Source: Thermotogota bacterium ADurb.Bin062 (GTDB lineage: Bacteria > Thermotogota > Thermotogae > MWEM01). Taken from it: a stretch of 34,903 bases of DNA. Both the position numbers and the translations under genes were made by a program. The stretch is taken from contig MWEM01000026.1 of NCBI GenBank assembly GCA_002071085.1, positions 1 through 34,903 of the forward strand. The letters run 5' to 3'. Of this stretch, positions 1-7,157 are shown one piece after another (positions within the stretch are counted from its first letter, which is position 1; each line of letters begins with the position of its first letter). Below the pieces are notes generated by a model. The model saw nothing but the letters and a program-made list of their open reading frames with translations. It searched no databases and was not told the origin of the DNA.

Positions 1-1
1 A

Positions 2-187
2 TTGAAAAGGAAATGCGCCTCGATGGGTTTGGCGCCGGACCACACGCTGCTGGTATCAAAAAACGGATTCGAGCCTTCGTTGTTTTCTTTGAACGAAAAC
101 CTGTCCCTTCTGTCTTTCGACAAAGTCGAGGGATGGAAGATAGAACGAGACGATCACGCGTTCCTGGATTCGCGCGAGCACGAGTGA
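2..187 (+). CDS. C-terminal fragment of a protein truncated by the window edge
   Basis: An open frame runs in from the left edge and stops at 187, giving 61 visible residues. The upstream part of the gene lies outside the window, so the TTG at position 2 should not be read as a start. The visible segment has the pattern HTLLVSKNGFEPSLFSL followed by LSLLSFDKV. This loosely resembles the restriction-endonuclease-like C-terminal domain of AAA+ ATPases with a DUF234 tail, where a Ser-Lys-x-Gly-Phe stretch precedes a beta strand and an acidic residue. That resemblance is from memory and weak. The first hairpin repeat begins about 30 bp after the stop codon. Confidence 0.4.
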   Translation: MKRKCASMGLAPDHTLLVSKNGFEPSLFSLNENLSLLSFDKVEGWKIERDDHAFLDSREHE

Positions 188-212
188 ACGGTTCGGGCTT
201 TGATTTCGCTAA

Positions 213-1143
213 ATGGAGCGCCCGATCTTTAGTCGGGCATGCCTTTTCTTTTATTGTTCCTTTTCGCTTGGTTTGGAGAAAAAACCCATGCCGAGCTACA
301 GAGTCGGCGCTCCCATAAATGCGCTCCACGAGAGGCCCCAAGCCCTCCTTCGGATACTCCTTGTCCATTCTCACCCTTTATGGATAGAGTCTTTTGCTTC
401 GAGTAACTAAACCCGTGCCCGAGGATGAAGCGCCCGATCTTTAGTCGGGCAGACCCTTTGTTCTATTGTTCTTTTCGTTTGGTTTGGAGATAAAACCCAT
501 GCCGACCTAAAGAGTCGGCGCTCCGAAAAATACTCTACACGAGAGGTTCCAAGCCCTCCTTCGAGCGATACTCCTTTTCCATTCGCCGCCTTCGTGGATA
601 GAGTCTTTTGCTTCGAGCAACTAAACCGTTGCTCGAGGGTGGAGCGCCCGATCTTTAGTCGGGCATGCCCTTTGTTTTATTGTTCCTTTTCGTTTGGTTT
701 GGAGAAAAAACCCATGCCGACCTAAAGAGTCGGCGCTCCAAAAAATACGCTACACGAGAGGCTTCAAGCCCTCCTTCGAGCGATACTTCTTTTCCATTCG
801 CACCCTTCATGGATAGAGTCTTTTGCTTCGAGTAACTAAACCCATGCCGACCTAAAGAGTCGGCGCTCCAAAAAATACGCTACACGAGAGGTTCCAAGCC
901 CTCCTTCGAGCGATACTCCTTTTCCGTTCTCTGCCTTCATGGATAGAGTATTTTGCTTCGAGTAACTAAACCCATGCCGACCTAAAGAGTCGGCGCTCCG
1001 AAAAATACGCTACACGAGAGGTTCCAAGCCCTCCTTCGAGCGATACTCCTTTTCCATTCTCAGCCTTCATGGATGGAGTCTTTTGCTTCGAGTAACTAAA
1101 CCCATGCCCGACTAAAGATCGGGCGCTCCTTAAAAGGCGCTCC
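213..1143. repeat. Nested tandem repeat array, 211-215 bp long units then 130 bp short units
   Basis: The string CCCATGCCGA recurs at 285 (as CCCATGCCGAG), 496, 711, 841 and 971, and CCCATGCCCG at 1101. Spacings are therefore 211, 215, 130, 130 and 130 bp. Short units contain a GCCGAC/GTCGGC hairpin (for example 716-734), the phrase TACACGAGAGGTTCCAAGCC, and GGATAGAGTCTTTTGCTTCG. Long units carry an extra segment of about 85 bp with a second hairpin, GCCCGA/TCGGGC around CTTTAG or similar (about 220-238, 432-450, 646-664), followed by TTATTGTTCCTTTTCG-type sequence. Units differ by scattered substitutions. No gene with support is seen on either strand here. Confidence 0.9.
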
Positions 1144-1144
1144 A

Positions 1145-1918
1145 TTAAAAAGAAAACCTAAGGATGAATCCGCCGCACAGCGCGATTAGGACGCTGAAAA
1201 GGGTTCCGATCAGGTAGTATTCCGCGAAATCGCGATCGTTGAGCTGTTTAAAGCGTGCGAGGGATTTTGCCGTGAGGATGAAGGGTATACCGGAGAGGTT
1301 GTTCGCGATCACGAAGATGAAGACCAGCGCGCGTTCCAAGATGCCGATCATTCTGCCGGTCATCACCGTGTTCGTGATCTCGGTCCGCTTTTCGCCTTCG
1401 GGATAGAGCTTCGTGGCGTACTCCGGGACCTTTCGATAGACGATGTCCAGAAATAACCGCATGAGTTGCGCGCCCGTGAGGCAGACGTAGAGAAAGAGGA
1501 GGAATCCGTAGAGGTTTTGCGGCTTCATTAACCCGGAATCTGCTAAAATCCCGAACCGAGGGGTAGCACACTCACCCAGTCCGGAGCGGCTCAAATAGAG
1601 AAAGTATAAGGCAAACGTCAACGCGGCGCCGAGGTGATAGAGGAGATAGACGACCAACCTTCCGTAGGGTTTCGCCTGTTTCATCGCCCGAGCTTTGATC
1701 CCCAACGCGCAGAGGTGGACCACCCAAATCGGCACAAAAACCCAGAGCGTGGTGATCGGGACGAAAAAAAGGGTCACTACCGCATACCCCAACGCCAGAA
1801 GCAGCCACCCCAACCGGAACTTTCCGCGCCCTTCCACTCCTTGCGCCCCAAACGCTGGTACCGGATGAAGGTAATCCACGATGACGAAAAGGATCAGATA
1901 GCAGCCGAACAATGCCAC
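1145..1918 (-). CDS. DUF3307 family integral membrane protein
   Basis: About 257 residues with six or seven hydrophobic segments. The C-terminal third, with TGRMIGILERALVFIF, a Lys-Ser-Leu-Ala-Arg-Phe stretch and YYLIGTLFSVLIALCGG, matches the conserved part of DUF3307 proteins as I remember them. The N-terminal membrane part is less typical. The function of DUF3307 is unknown; the family is frequently encoded beside SatD, and a SatD gene lies upstream on the same strand here. An ATG at 1924 is also in frame, but the AAGGAGGG ribosome site directly abuts it. The GTG at 1918 has normal spacing of about 6 nt and is preferred. The 3' end lies 1-2 bp from the 213-1143 repeat array. Confidence 0.75.
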   Translation of the reverse strand: MALFGCYLILFVIVDYLHPVPAFGAQGVEGRGKFRLGWLLLALGYAVVTLFFVPITTLWVFVPIWVVHLCALGIKARAMKQAKPYGRLVVYLLYHLGAALTFALYFLYLSRSGLGECATPRFGILADSGLMKPQNLYGFLLFLYVCLTGAQLMRLFLDIVYRKVPEYATKLYPEGEKRTEITNTVMTGRMIGILERALVFIFVIANNLSGIPFILTAKSLARFKQLNDRDFAEYYLIGTLFSVLIALCGGFILRFSF

Positions 1919-1984
1919 GGTCATCCCTCCTTGACATATACGTTCTATGGGTTATTTTTACTTTATCATACGTATTCATATTAC

Positions 1985-2700
1985 TTTTAGGTAGGCCGAA
2001 CTTTTGTTCGGCATGGTTTGCTTCCTGGGAACGCCTGGGAACGCCAGCTTTTAAGCTGGCATGTCTTCTACGTTTTCATTCCTCCTCCGTGCCCTCTGTG
2101 TGAACTCTTTTTTTTATAGGAAACTGTGCCGAACTAAAGTTCGGCGCCCCCAAAAACCTAAACCATGCCAAACTAAAGTTTGGCGTTCCCAGTTTTCCCT
2201 CCGTGCCCTCTGTGTGAACTCTTTTTTTTTATAGGAAACTGTGCCGAACTAAAGTTCGGCGCCCCCAAAAACCTAAACCATGCCAAACTAAAGTTTGGCG
2301 TTCCCAAGGCGCTCCCAAAGGTCACTCAGGAATAATCTTAGTGTTCTCTCTGTTCTCTCTGTGTTCTCTGTGCGAAACCGTTTTTCCAAAAACCAAAGCC
2401 ATGCCAAACTAAAGTTTGGCGTTCCCAGGCGTTCCCAGAGGTCACTCAGGAATAATCTTAGTGTTCTCTCTGTGTTCTCTGTGCGAAACCGTTTTTCCAA
2501 AAACCAAAGCCATACAAAACAAAAGTTCGGCGTTCCCAGGCGTTCCCAGAGGTCACTCAGGAATAATCTTAGTGTTCTCTCTGTGCTCTCTGTGTTCTCT
2601 GTGCGAAACCGTTTTTCCAAAAAATCTAAGCCATGCCAAACTAAAGTTTGGCGTTCCCAGGCGTTCCCAGCGAAGTGCCTAGGTTGCCGTTCCCAGTAGC
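1985..2700. repeat. Repeat block with two tandem families (114 bp and 111-120 bp periods)
   Basis: The block starts with hairpins GCCGAAC..GTTCGGC near 1995 and GCCAGC/GCTGGC at 2043-2060. Two units of 114 bp follow, each starting with CTCCGTGCCCTCTGTGTGAA (2085 and 2199) and each holding a GCCGAAC hairpin and a GCCAAAC hairpin. Three units of another type follow, marked by GTCACTCAGGAATAATCTTA at 2321, 2441 and 2552, each with CTCTGTGTTCTCTGTGCGAA, a T-rich stretch, one hairpin and doubled GCGTTCCCAG. One hairpin (near 2514) has decayed. Apparent open frames across the block arise because some periods are multiples of three, and they are not genes. Confidence 0.9.
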
Positions 2701-2719
2701 GATCCCAGAAAAGGCTCTC

Positions 2720-3328
2720 CTACAAACCGCTCAAGAAGCGTTCGAGGGCTTCTTCCGCCGTGCGGACCTCTTTCCAGAAGGCGCGTTCGCAGTGCTTGAA
2801 GACATTTTGATACGGAAGGCCCAGGGCTTTTCCGGCTTTGTCGTAGGTCCCGTGCGTCTCGTAAGCGAGGACGCTTTCCCATTGTTTTTCGGTCCACCCG
2901 TTTCGTATCACGTCGATTAACCGTAGCAGCGCGTTGAGCACCGGGTCGATGTGGGCGTCGGTCGTTTTTATGGTCGTGATCGGTTCTTTCCTTTTCTTGA
3001 TCTCGTTGAGCGCATCGCGCGCGTTGTAGAAGGCCTTACCGCTGAGTAGCCAGCTGTTGTGCTCCCACGTGTCCTCCGGCGCGTCAATGGCGCCAACGCC
3101 GATTCCGATGCGCAACGCCAAAGGGAAGGCGGTCTGTCGTAGGCGCCGCAGCGCCTGCCCCAACCCGGCGGGTTCTTTAAGGACCCCTTGGAGCTCGTCG
3201 CCCCGTAGGAAGAGGAACGGCATCGCCATGTCGGGAAAAGGCGTTTCGAGGATCCTCTTATTTAGGTTTCGCGTTTCTTCCAGGTGCTCGCGAGATGCGA
3301 TGATGTCGGCGGTGATGACGACGGGCAC
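2720..3328 (-). CDS. SatD family protein
   Basis: About 202 residues. The start VPVVITADIIASRE, the central FLRGDELQGVL segment, and LRIGIGVGAIDAP followed by SGKAFYNARDAL are characteristic of SatD family proteins. The arrangement recalls a reduced nucleotidyl-cyclase-like fold (my inference), followed by a C-terminal helical part with a likely helix-turn-helix around TYDKAGKALGLPYQNVFKH. The biochemical role is not established. The start is the GTG at 3328, preceded by AGGAAGGAGAGG at proper spacing. The frame stays open to 3484, but that extension is repeat-derived sequence. The DUF3307 partner gene lies about 800 bp downstream on the same strand, separated by the repeat block 1985-2700. 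Confidence 0.8.
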   Translation of the reverse strand: MPVVITADIIASREHLEETRNLNKRILETPFPDMAMPFLFLRGDELQGVLKEPAGLGQALRRLRQTAFPLALRIGIGVGAIDAPEDTWEHNSWLLSGKAFYNARDALNEIKKRKEPITTIKTTDAHIDPVLNALLRLIDVIRNGWTEKQWESVLAYETHGTYDKAGKALGLPYQNVFKHCERAFWKEVRTAEEALERFLSGL

Positions 3329-3469
3329 AGCGTGTCCTCTCCTTCCTGCGAGATTAAACGGTTCGTGCGATGAAGATTGTATCATGTTTTTGAGTGCAAA
3401 AAGAGAAAAAGGGCTTCTCACGGAGAACACGCCGAGAACGGAGAATGCTTTCTGGAAATGCTTGGGAAC

Positions 3470-3865
3470 GTCTGGGAGCGCCAACTTTTAAGTTGGCAAG
3501 TTTTACGGCTTTTGAGAGCACTCTGGGAACGCCAGCTTTTAAGCTGGCAGTTTTTTTAAGATAGTCGCGAACGGTGCTATAGAGAGCTCTCGAAAAGTAT
3601 TTTAGTGCTCTCTCTGCGTTCTCCGTGTTCTCTGTGTGAACTTGTTTTTTTCCAAAAAACATGCCAAACTAAAGTTTGGCGTTCCCAGGCTGTTCTCCGT
3701 GGCCTCTGAGCGAAAGTCGTTTTCTTCTAGGAAAACATGCCGAACTAAAGTTTGGCGTTCCCAAAGCGTTCCCATGGCGGGTCGCGAGACTTCGTGGTCT
3801 ACCGAAGTCAGCCCTTTGGTTACCCCGCGATGACCGGCGAAGTTCGGCGTTCCTAAGCGTTCCGC
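3470..3865. repeat. Cluster of hairpin and GC-rich palindromic repeats between satD-like and PC4 genes
   Basis: Contains hairpins GCCAACTTTTAAGTTGGC (about 3481-3498), GCCAGCTTTTAAGCTGGC (about 3532-3549) and GCCAAAC/GTTTGGC (about 3663-3680), plus an imperfect GCCGAAC..GTTTGGC copy near 3740. The CTCTGCGTTCTCCGTG-type direct repeat is at about 3613-3640, and its decayed relative near 3696. From about 3780 comes a TCGCGAGACTTCGTGG..GGTTACCCCGCGATGA element also found at about 19378-19432. No gene is supported in 3329-3870. Confidence 0.85.
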
Positions 3866-3870
3866 TGCCC

Positions 3871-3899
3871 TTGACATCGCGCGCAAAATTCGTTAAAAT
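3871..3899 (+). promoter_or_regulatory. Sigma-70 type promoter for the PC4-like gene
   Basis: TTGACA at 3871-3876, a 17 bp spacer, and TAAAAT at 3894-3899. Transcription should start near 3906, about 30 nt before the ATG at 3938. A ribosome site AAGGGGG lies at 3924-3930. Confidence 0.8.
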
Positions 3900-3937
3900 C
3901 GAAAAGTTTTCGGAAGCTTTGTGAAGGGGGTTCGTCT

Positions 3938-4147
3938 ATGCAAGTGATCGACAAGACCGAAACCGAACGGATACAGATAGAACTGAAGAGCTATAAAGGG
4001 AAAGAGTACATGGATATTCGCATCTTCTTCAAAAACGATGAGGGCGAATGGTTGCCGACCAAGAAGGGTGTGACCGTGAGCGTGCACAAACTGAACGATT
4101 TCTTGGAGGCCTTCAAGAAAGAACAACCTGCCGCGGCTGAGACGTAA
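3938..4147 (+). CDS. PC4/p15 family single-stranded DNA binding protein
   Basis: A 69-residue protein. The stretch from IQIELKSYKGKEYMDIRIFF to GEWLPTKKGVTVSVHKL is the typical bacterial version of the eukaryotic coactivator p15 (PC4) C-terminal domain: a curved beta sheet followed by one helix (LNDFLEAFKK). In this family a dimer binds single-stranded DNA through the beta sheet, with roles proposed in transcription and DNA repair. Here it is monocistronic with its own strong promoter and ribosome site. It is bounded on both sides by hairpin repeats. A single-strand binder among sequences able to extrude hairpins is suggestive only. Confidence 0.88.
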   Translation: MQVIDKTETERIQIELKSYKGKEYMDIRIFFKNDEGEWLPTKKGVTVSVHKLNDFLEAFKKEQPAAAET

Positions 4148-4194
4148 ACGCCTATCGGAATCAGCCGCCCGTTTCGCGGCTTGTTAACTTTTAC

Positions 4195-4545
4195 CGAACC
4201 AGCGCTCATACCGAATTGAAGTTCTGCGTTCCCAGCCGCGTTTCTTGGGCGGCCTGGATGCAAATCTCCGTGTTCTCTCTGTGTTCTCTCCGTGTTCTCT
4301 GTGGCCTCTGTGCGAAACCCTGTTCTATCTTTAAAGCTATGCCGAACTAAAGTTCGGCGCTCCCAGATTAGCATTCCCAGCGGCGTTTCTTGGGCGGCCT
4401 CAGTGCAACCCTTCGTGTTCTCTCTGTGGCCTCTGTGCGAAACCCTGTTCTATCTTTTAAGCCATGCCGAACTAAAGTTCGGCGCTCCCAGAAAAGCTCA
4501 CCCATGCCGAACTAAAGTTCGGCGTTCCCAGCGGCGCTCCCAGGC
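4195..4545. repeat. Hairpin/CTCTGTG repeat cluster, about 145 bp tandem pair
   Basis: Two units offset by 145 bp (CCCAG(C)CGCG/GGCGTTTCTTGGGCGGCCT at about 4231 and 4376) each contain CTCTGTGTTCTCTC- or CTCTGTGGCCTCTGTGCGAA-type repeats and a GCCGAACTAAAGTTCGGC hairpin (about 4340-4357 and 4466-4483). A third hairpin copy is at about 4506-4523. The last copy overlaps the end of the nhaC coding region on the minus strand. A weak GCCGC..GCGGC hairpin just after the PC4 gene (about 4163-4180) could help termination but lacks a clear T run. Confidence 0.88.
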
Positions 4546-5876
4546 CGCCGTGTCTGTCGGCGTCGACGCAGCCCAAGGTTTGCCAATCGGAGGATCGGAA
4601 GCGTCCACATAAAGAAGGCGAAAAGCAGAGCGCTCAGCGGGGCGTCGAGCATTTTCAATGGAATGGCTCCCGCCACGTTCCACGGGATTAAAGCCGCGAG
4701 GACGACCACCGTGTCTTCGATGTCGAGGGCGAGGTCTTCTTTCGTTTTCCCGAGCTCCGCGTAGGGCTTCGATAGCAAGTGCGTGTTCATGATGATCGCC
4801 AACGTTTGGGTGCATCCCAACGACGCGGTGAACAGCGTCGTGACGATGGACGAGGGATAGGCCCCGATCTTCCGCGTCATCGCCGCAATCGCGGTTTCGT
4901 AGTGGCGGATCAAGCCGCTCCTGGCCAGTAAGCCGCTAAAGGCGGCCGAAGCGATCACGATCGTCATCGCGTTGAACATAAAGGTGATCCCGCCCCCGCG
5001 GATCACCTGAGGAACTCTCCCCGCGCCTGAAAGTTGGAATCCGGTGAGGATCGCCTGCCCGATCGTTCCTAGGGGAAACCGTTGCACGAACAGAGCGACG
5101 AAAAACGCGCAGATGCAACTGAAGAGCATGGCGTACCGGATCTTGACGCGAAGGAAGATGAAGACGATGAGCACAGCCAAGGGCGCTAAGTTCCAGATGG
5201 AGATGCGGAAGTATTCGGGGAGGCCGGCCACGAAGGTTTGGTCCACCGCCGCGAGCGGGTAAACGGGCGATATCGCCAAAAATAGCAGGCAGGCGACGAA
5301 GAAGGCGGGCATCCCGGTTTTGAGCATTCTCGCCAGGTTTCCGTACAAATCCGTTCCTGTCATCGTCGATACGAGCAGGGCGCTCGAGGAGGTTGGCGAA
5401 TTGCGATCCCCAAAATAGGCGCCGGAAAGGATCGCCCCAGCTACCGGCGCGATCGGGACGTTTCCGGACTTGGCGATGATGAGCAGTACCATCCCGATGG
5501 TCCCGACCGTTCCGAAAGAGGTTCCGAGCGGGATCGACACCAAGCAGGTCAGGAGGAAGCAGAAGAATAGGAATAGATTCGGGGCGATGATCTTCAAGCC
5601 ATAATAAACGAGCCAGGAAAGGGTTCCGGAGGACATCCAAAGGCCGATCAGCATCCCGATGATGATGAACACGACGATGACCGGGATCGTCTTCTGAGCG
5701 CCCGACAACAGCATTTTGACCACGTCTTTTGGCCGATGGCCTTTTCGGACGGCCTCGACCGAAAACAGGAAGATCCCCACGAGAAGCGGATACAGAATCG
5801 GTATGCCCATAATCGATGAAGTCACCAGTAGGAAAAACAACACGATGGTCAAGATGATGATCGTCAATGCTCTCAC
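4512..5876 (-). CDS. nhaC: NhaC-family Na+/H+ antiporter
   Basis: A 454-residue polytopic protein with about eleven membrane segments. The stretch around IPLGTSFGTVGTIGMVLL, then GAILSGAYFGDRNSPTSSSA, is characteristic of the NhaC/ArsB-like ion transporter superfamily, where polar residues in broken helices bind cations. It should exchange Na+ for H+ across the inner membrane; a related malate/lactate or arginine exchange cannot be excluded. The longest frame starts at GTG 5876, which abuts GAAGGG. An in-frame TTG at 5867 has better spacing (8 nt), so the start is uncertain. The last dozen residues (about RRPGSAAGNAEL) and the stop codon are supplied by a hairpin repeat and its GGGAACGCC tail. 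Confidence 0.85.
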   Translation of the reverse strand: MRALTIIILTIVLFFLLVTSSIMGIPILYPLLVGIFLFSVEAVRKGHRPKDVVKMLLSGAQKTIPVIVVFIIIGMLIGLWMSSGTLSWLVYYGLKIIAPNLFLFFCFLLTCLVSIPLGTSFGTVGTIGMVLLIIAKSGNVPIAPVAGAILSGAYFGDRNSPTSSSALLVSTMTGTDLYGNLARMLKTGMPAFFVACLLFLAISPVYPLAAVDQTFVAGLPEYFRISIWNLAPLAVLIVFIFLRVKIRYAMLFSCICAFFVALFVQRFPLGTIGQAILTGFQLSGAGRVPQVIRGGGITFMFNAMTIVIASAAFSGLLARSGLIRHYETAIAAMTRKIGAYPSSIVTTLFTASLGCTQTLAIIMNTHLLSKPYAELGKTKEDLALDIEDTVVVLAALIPWNVAGAIPLKMLDAPLSALLFAFFMWTLPILRLANLGLRRRRQTRRPGSAAGNAEL

Positions 5877-5897
5877 CCTTCGGCAGAAGATAGATAC

Positions 5898-5929
5898 CCC
5901 TTATTGTAGCATATCTCCTCCTTTGTAAA
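5898..5929 (-). promoter_or_regulatory. Possible nhaC promoter overlapping a strong SD-ATG minigene
   Basis: On the minus strand TTTACA and TACAAT occur 15 bp apart, a short but usable spacer. The same bases contain AAGGAGGAGAT directly followed by ATG (5912-5910), then two sense codons and TAA. This is a near-ideal ribosome site for a three-codon peptide if the region is transcribed from further upstream. Both readings cannot easily be true for one transcript. Confidence 0.35.
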
Positions 5930-5985
5930 GAGCCTATCCTTCGCTTTTGAGCGTATGTGTAGCGTCCAGGCCCCGTTCTCGGGTG

Positions 5986-5991
5986 TATAAT
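5986..5991 (+). promoter_or_regulatory. -10 element (TATAAT) upstream of the NlpC/P60 gene
   Basis: A perfect TATAAT with no good -35 hexamer at 16-18 bp. It would give a leader of about 120 nt before the ATG at 6120. Confidence 0.5.
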
Positions 5992-6013
5992 CGACCATTC
6001 GTATAACGGTTCG

Positions 6014-6046
6014 AACGGGCGTCCGATCGCACCCCGGCCCGTTTTT
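6014..6046 (+). terminator. Hairpin plus T run in the leader of the NlpC/P60 gene
   Basis: AACGGGC (6014-6020) pairs with GCCCGTT (6037-6043) around a 16 nt loop and runs into TTTTT at 6042-6046. It lies between the -10 element and the coding region, so it may act as an attenuator; no other gene upstream on this strand needs a terminator. Confidence 0.4.
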
Positions 6047-6119
6047 CGGGGGAATGGAACACGGATCGGAAGGTTAGCCGTTTGAAACCAATCATAACTC
6101 ACGGGTATAGGAGGACCTT

Positions 6120-7148
6120 ATGGGAGAGAGGCTACGGGATACGATTATGAGGAGGATTAAAGAGTCCGACTGGGATTTGCGGACCAATCGGTATAAACTG
6201 GAGATTTTTGATCGTTCGGAATTGCGGATCATCGCGAAGGTGGATAGTTCCGACTTTTCCGAGCGTATGGGGGCTTTGCTGGTGGATGTATGCGAAGAAG
6301 GCTGCTTCGAAGTGGTCGATATGTCCGATCTGCTGCCCGTCGACTACCGGTACGCGATGGTCGTGGCGCCCGTCACCGACGTGCGTTCGGAGTCAAAATG
6401 GCGTTCTGAAAGGGTGCATCAGCTGGTTTTCGGGGAATGGGTCAAGGTTCTCGAATTTGATAACGCCTACGCGTTGGTGAAAGATATGAAAACGGGGTAT
6501 GTGGGTCACGTGGCCTGCAACAACCTCGACTTTTGCAGTGCCGAGGAGCGCGAATCCATAAGGAGTATGCCGAAATTCTTCGTCGGCGAGCGTTTTGCCT
6601 ACCTCAGCGGTTTGGACACCGGTTTTCAGGGGGAAAAGGACCTGGGATGGCTTCCTCTGGGCAGCCAACTCTTCATCTCTCGGGAGTCTGAGCAGGGATT
6701 GTACGTGGTCACTCCCGGAAGAGAGTATTGGATTCGCAAACACGATTGCTTCGTCGCGGACGAAAGACCCGTGACCGAACTCGATGATTGGGTGGATAAA
6801 TACCTGCGGGTACCCTATCTCTGGGGCGGTTGCAGCGCGTTTGGGACGGACTGTTCAGGCTTCGTGTTGCGCTTGTTCGATATGCTGGGCAGCTCGTTGC
6901 CACGTGACACCGATCAGCAGATAGCGGCGCTAAAGGAGATCACGGAAGCGGAATTGGAAAGAGGAGACCTCGTCTTTTTTCCCGGCCACGTCGGGCTCTA
7001 TATGGGGAAGGGATACATCGTTCACGCGAACGTCTCTATCGGCGGCGTTTCTTTCAGTCAAATCCGCGATCCGCGAGACAGTTACGAGCACTATTTGAAA
7101 ACCAACATCACCGGGTTTCGCCGTGTGAAAAGGCAGGCGGGCAAGTAG
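6120..7148 (+). CDS. NlpC/P60 family peptidoglycan endopeptidase with SH3-like N-terminal region
   Basis: A 342-residue protein. The C-terminal domain (about 220-335) is NlpC/P60: YLWGG then TDCSGFVLRLF with the catalytic Cys245, PGHVGLYMG with His290, and IVHANV with His302 as the third polar residue. The preceding 90-220 region resembles bacterial SH3-like modules (WVKVLEFDNAYALVKD..GYVGHV), as in YkfC-type gamma-D-glutamyl-L-diamino acid peptidases. There is no signal peptide. The architecture therefore fits a cytoplasmic enzyme recycling murein peptides better than a secreted hydrolase, which is an inference. AGGAGG precedes the ATG by 5 nt. The gene is convergent with the next one, with only about 9 bp between stops. 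Confidence 0.87.
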   Translation: MGERLRDTIMRRIKESDWDLRTNRYKLEIFDRSELRIIAKVDSSDFSERMGALLVDVCEEGCFEVVDMSDLLPVDYRYAMVVAPVTDVRSESKWRSERVHQLVFGEWVKVLEFDNAYALVKDMKTGYVGHVACNNLDFCSAEERESIRSMPKFFVGERFAYLSGLDTGFQGEKDLGWLPLGSQLFISRESEQGLYVVTPGREYWIRKHDCFVADERPVTELDDWVDKYLRVPYLWGGCSAFGTDCSGFVLRLFDMLGSSLPRDTDQQIAALKEITEAELERGDLVFFPGHVGLYMGKGYIVHANVSIGGVSFSQIRDPRDSYEHYLKTNITGFRRVKRQAGK

Positions 7149-7157
7149 TCCGACCGA

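Noticed and set aside
213..1143. CRISPR array
   Set aside because: Units are 130-215 bp, similar along their full length, and lack unique spacers; no cas gene is in the window.
2288..2699. Open frames of 88-134 codons on both strands across the tandem repeats
   Set aside because: They are repeats read in frame (translations such as RFRTENTE and LFLSDLWERLG recur), with no ribosome site; one period of 111 and one of 120 bp are multiples of three and keep frames open.
4936..6102. 388-codon minus-strand frame overlapping nhaC
   Set aside because: It is a shadow frame in GC-rich coding DNA, rich in Arg/Pro/His, whereas the nhaC frame has clear membrane segments and motifs.
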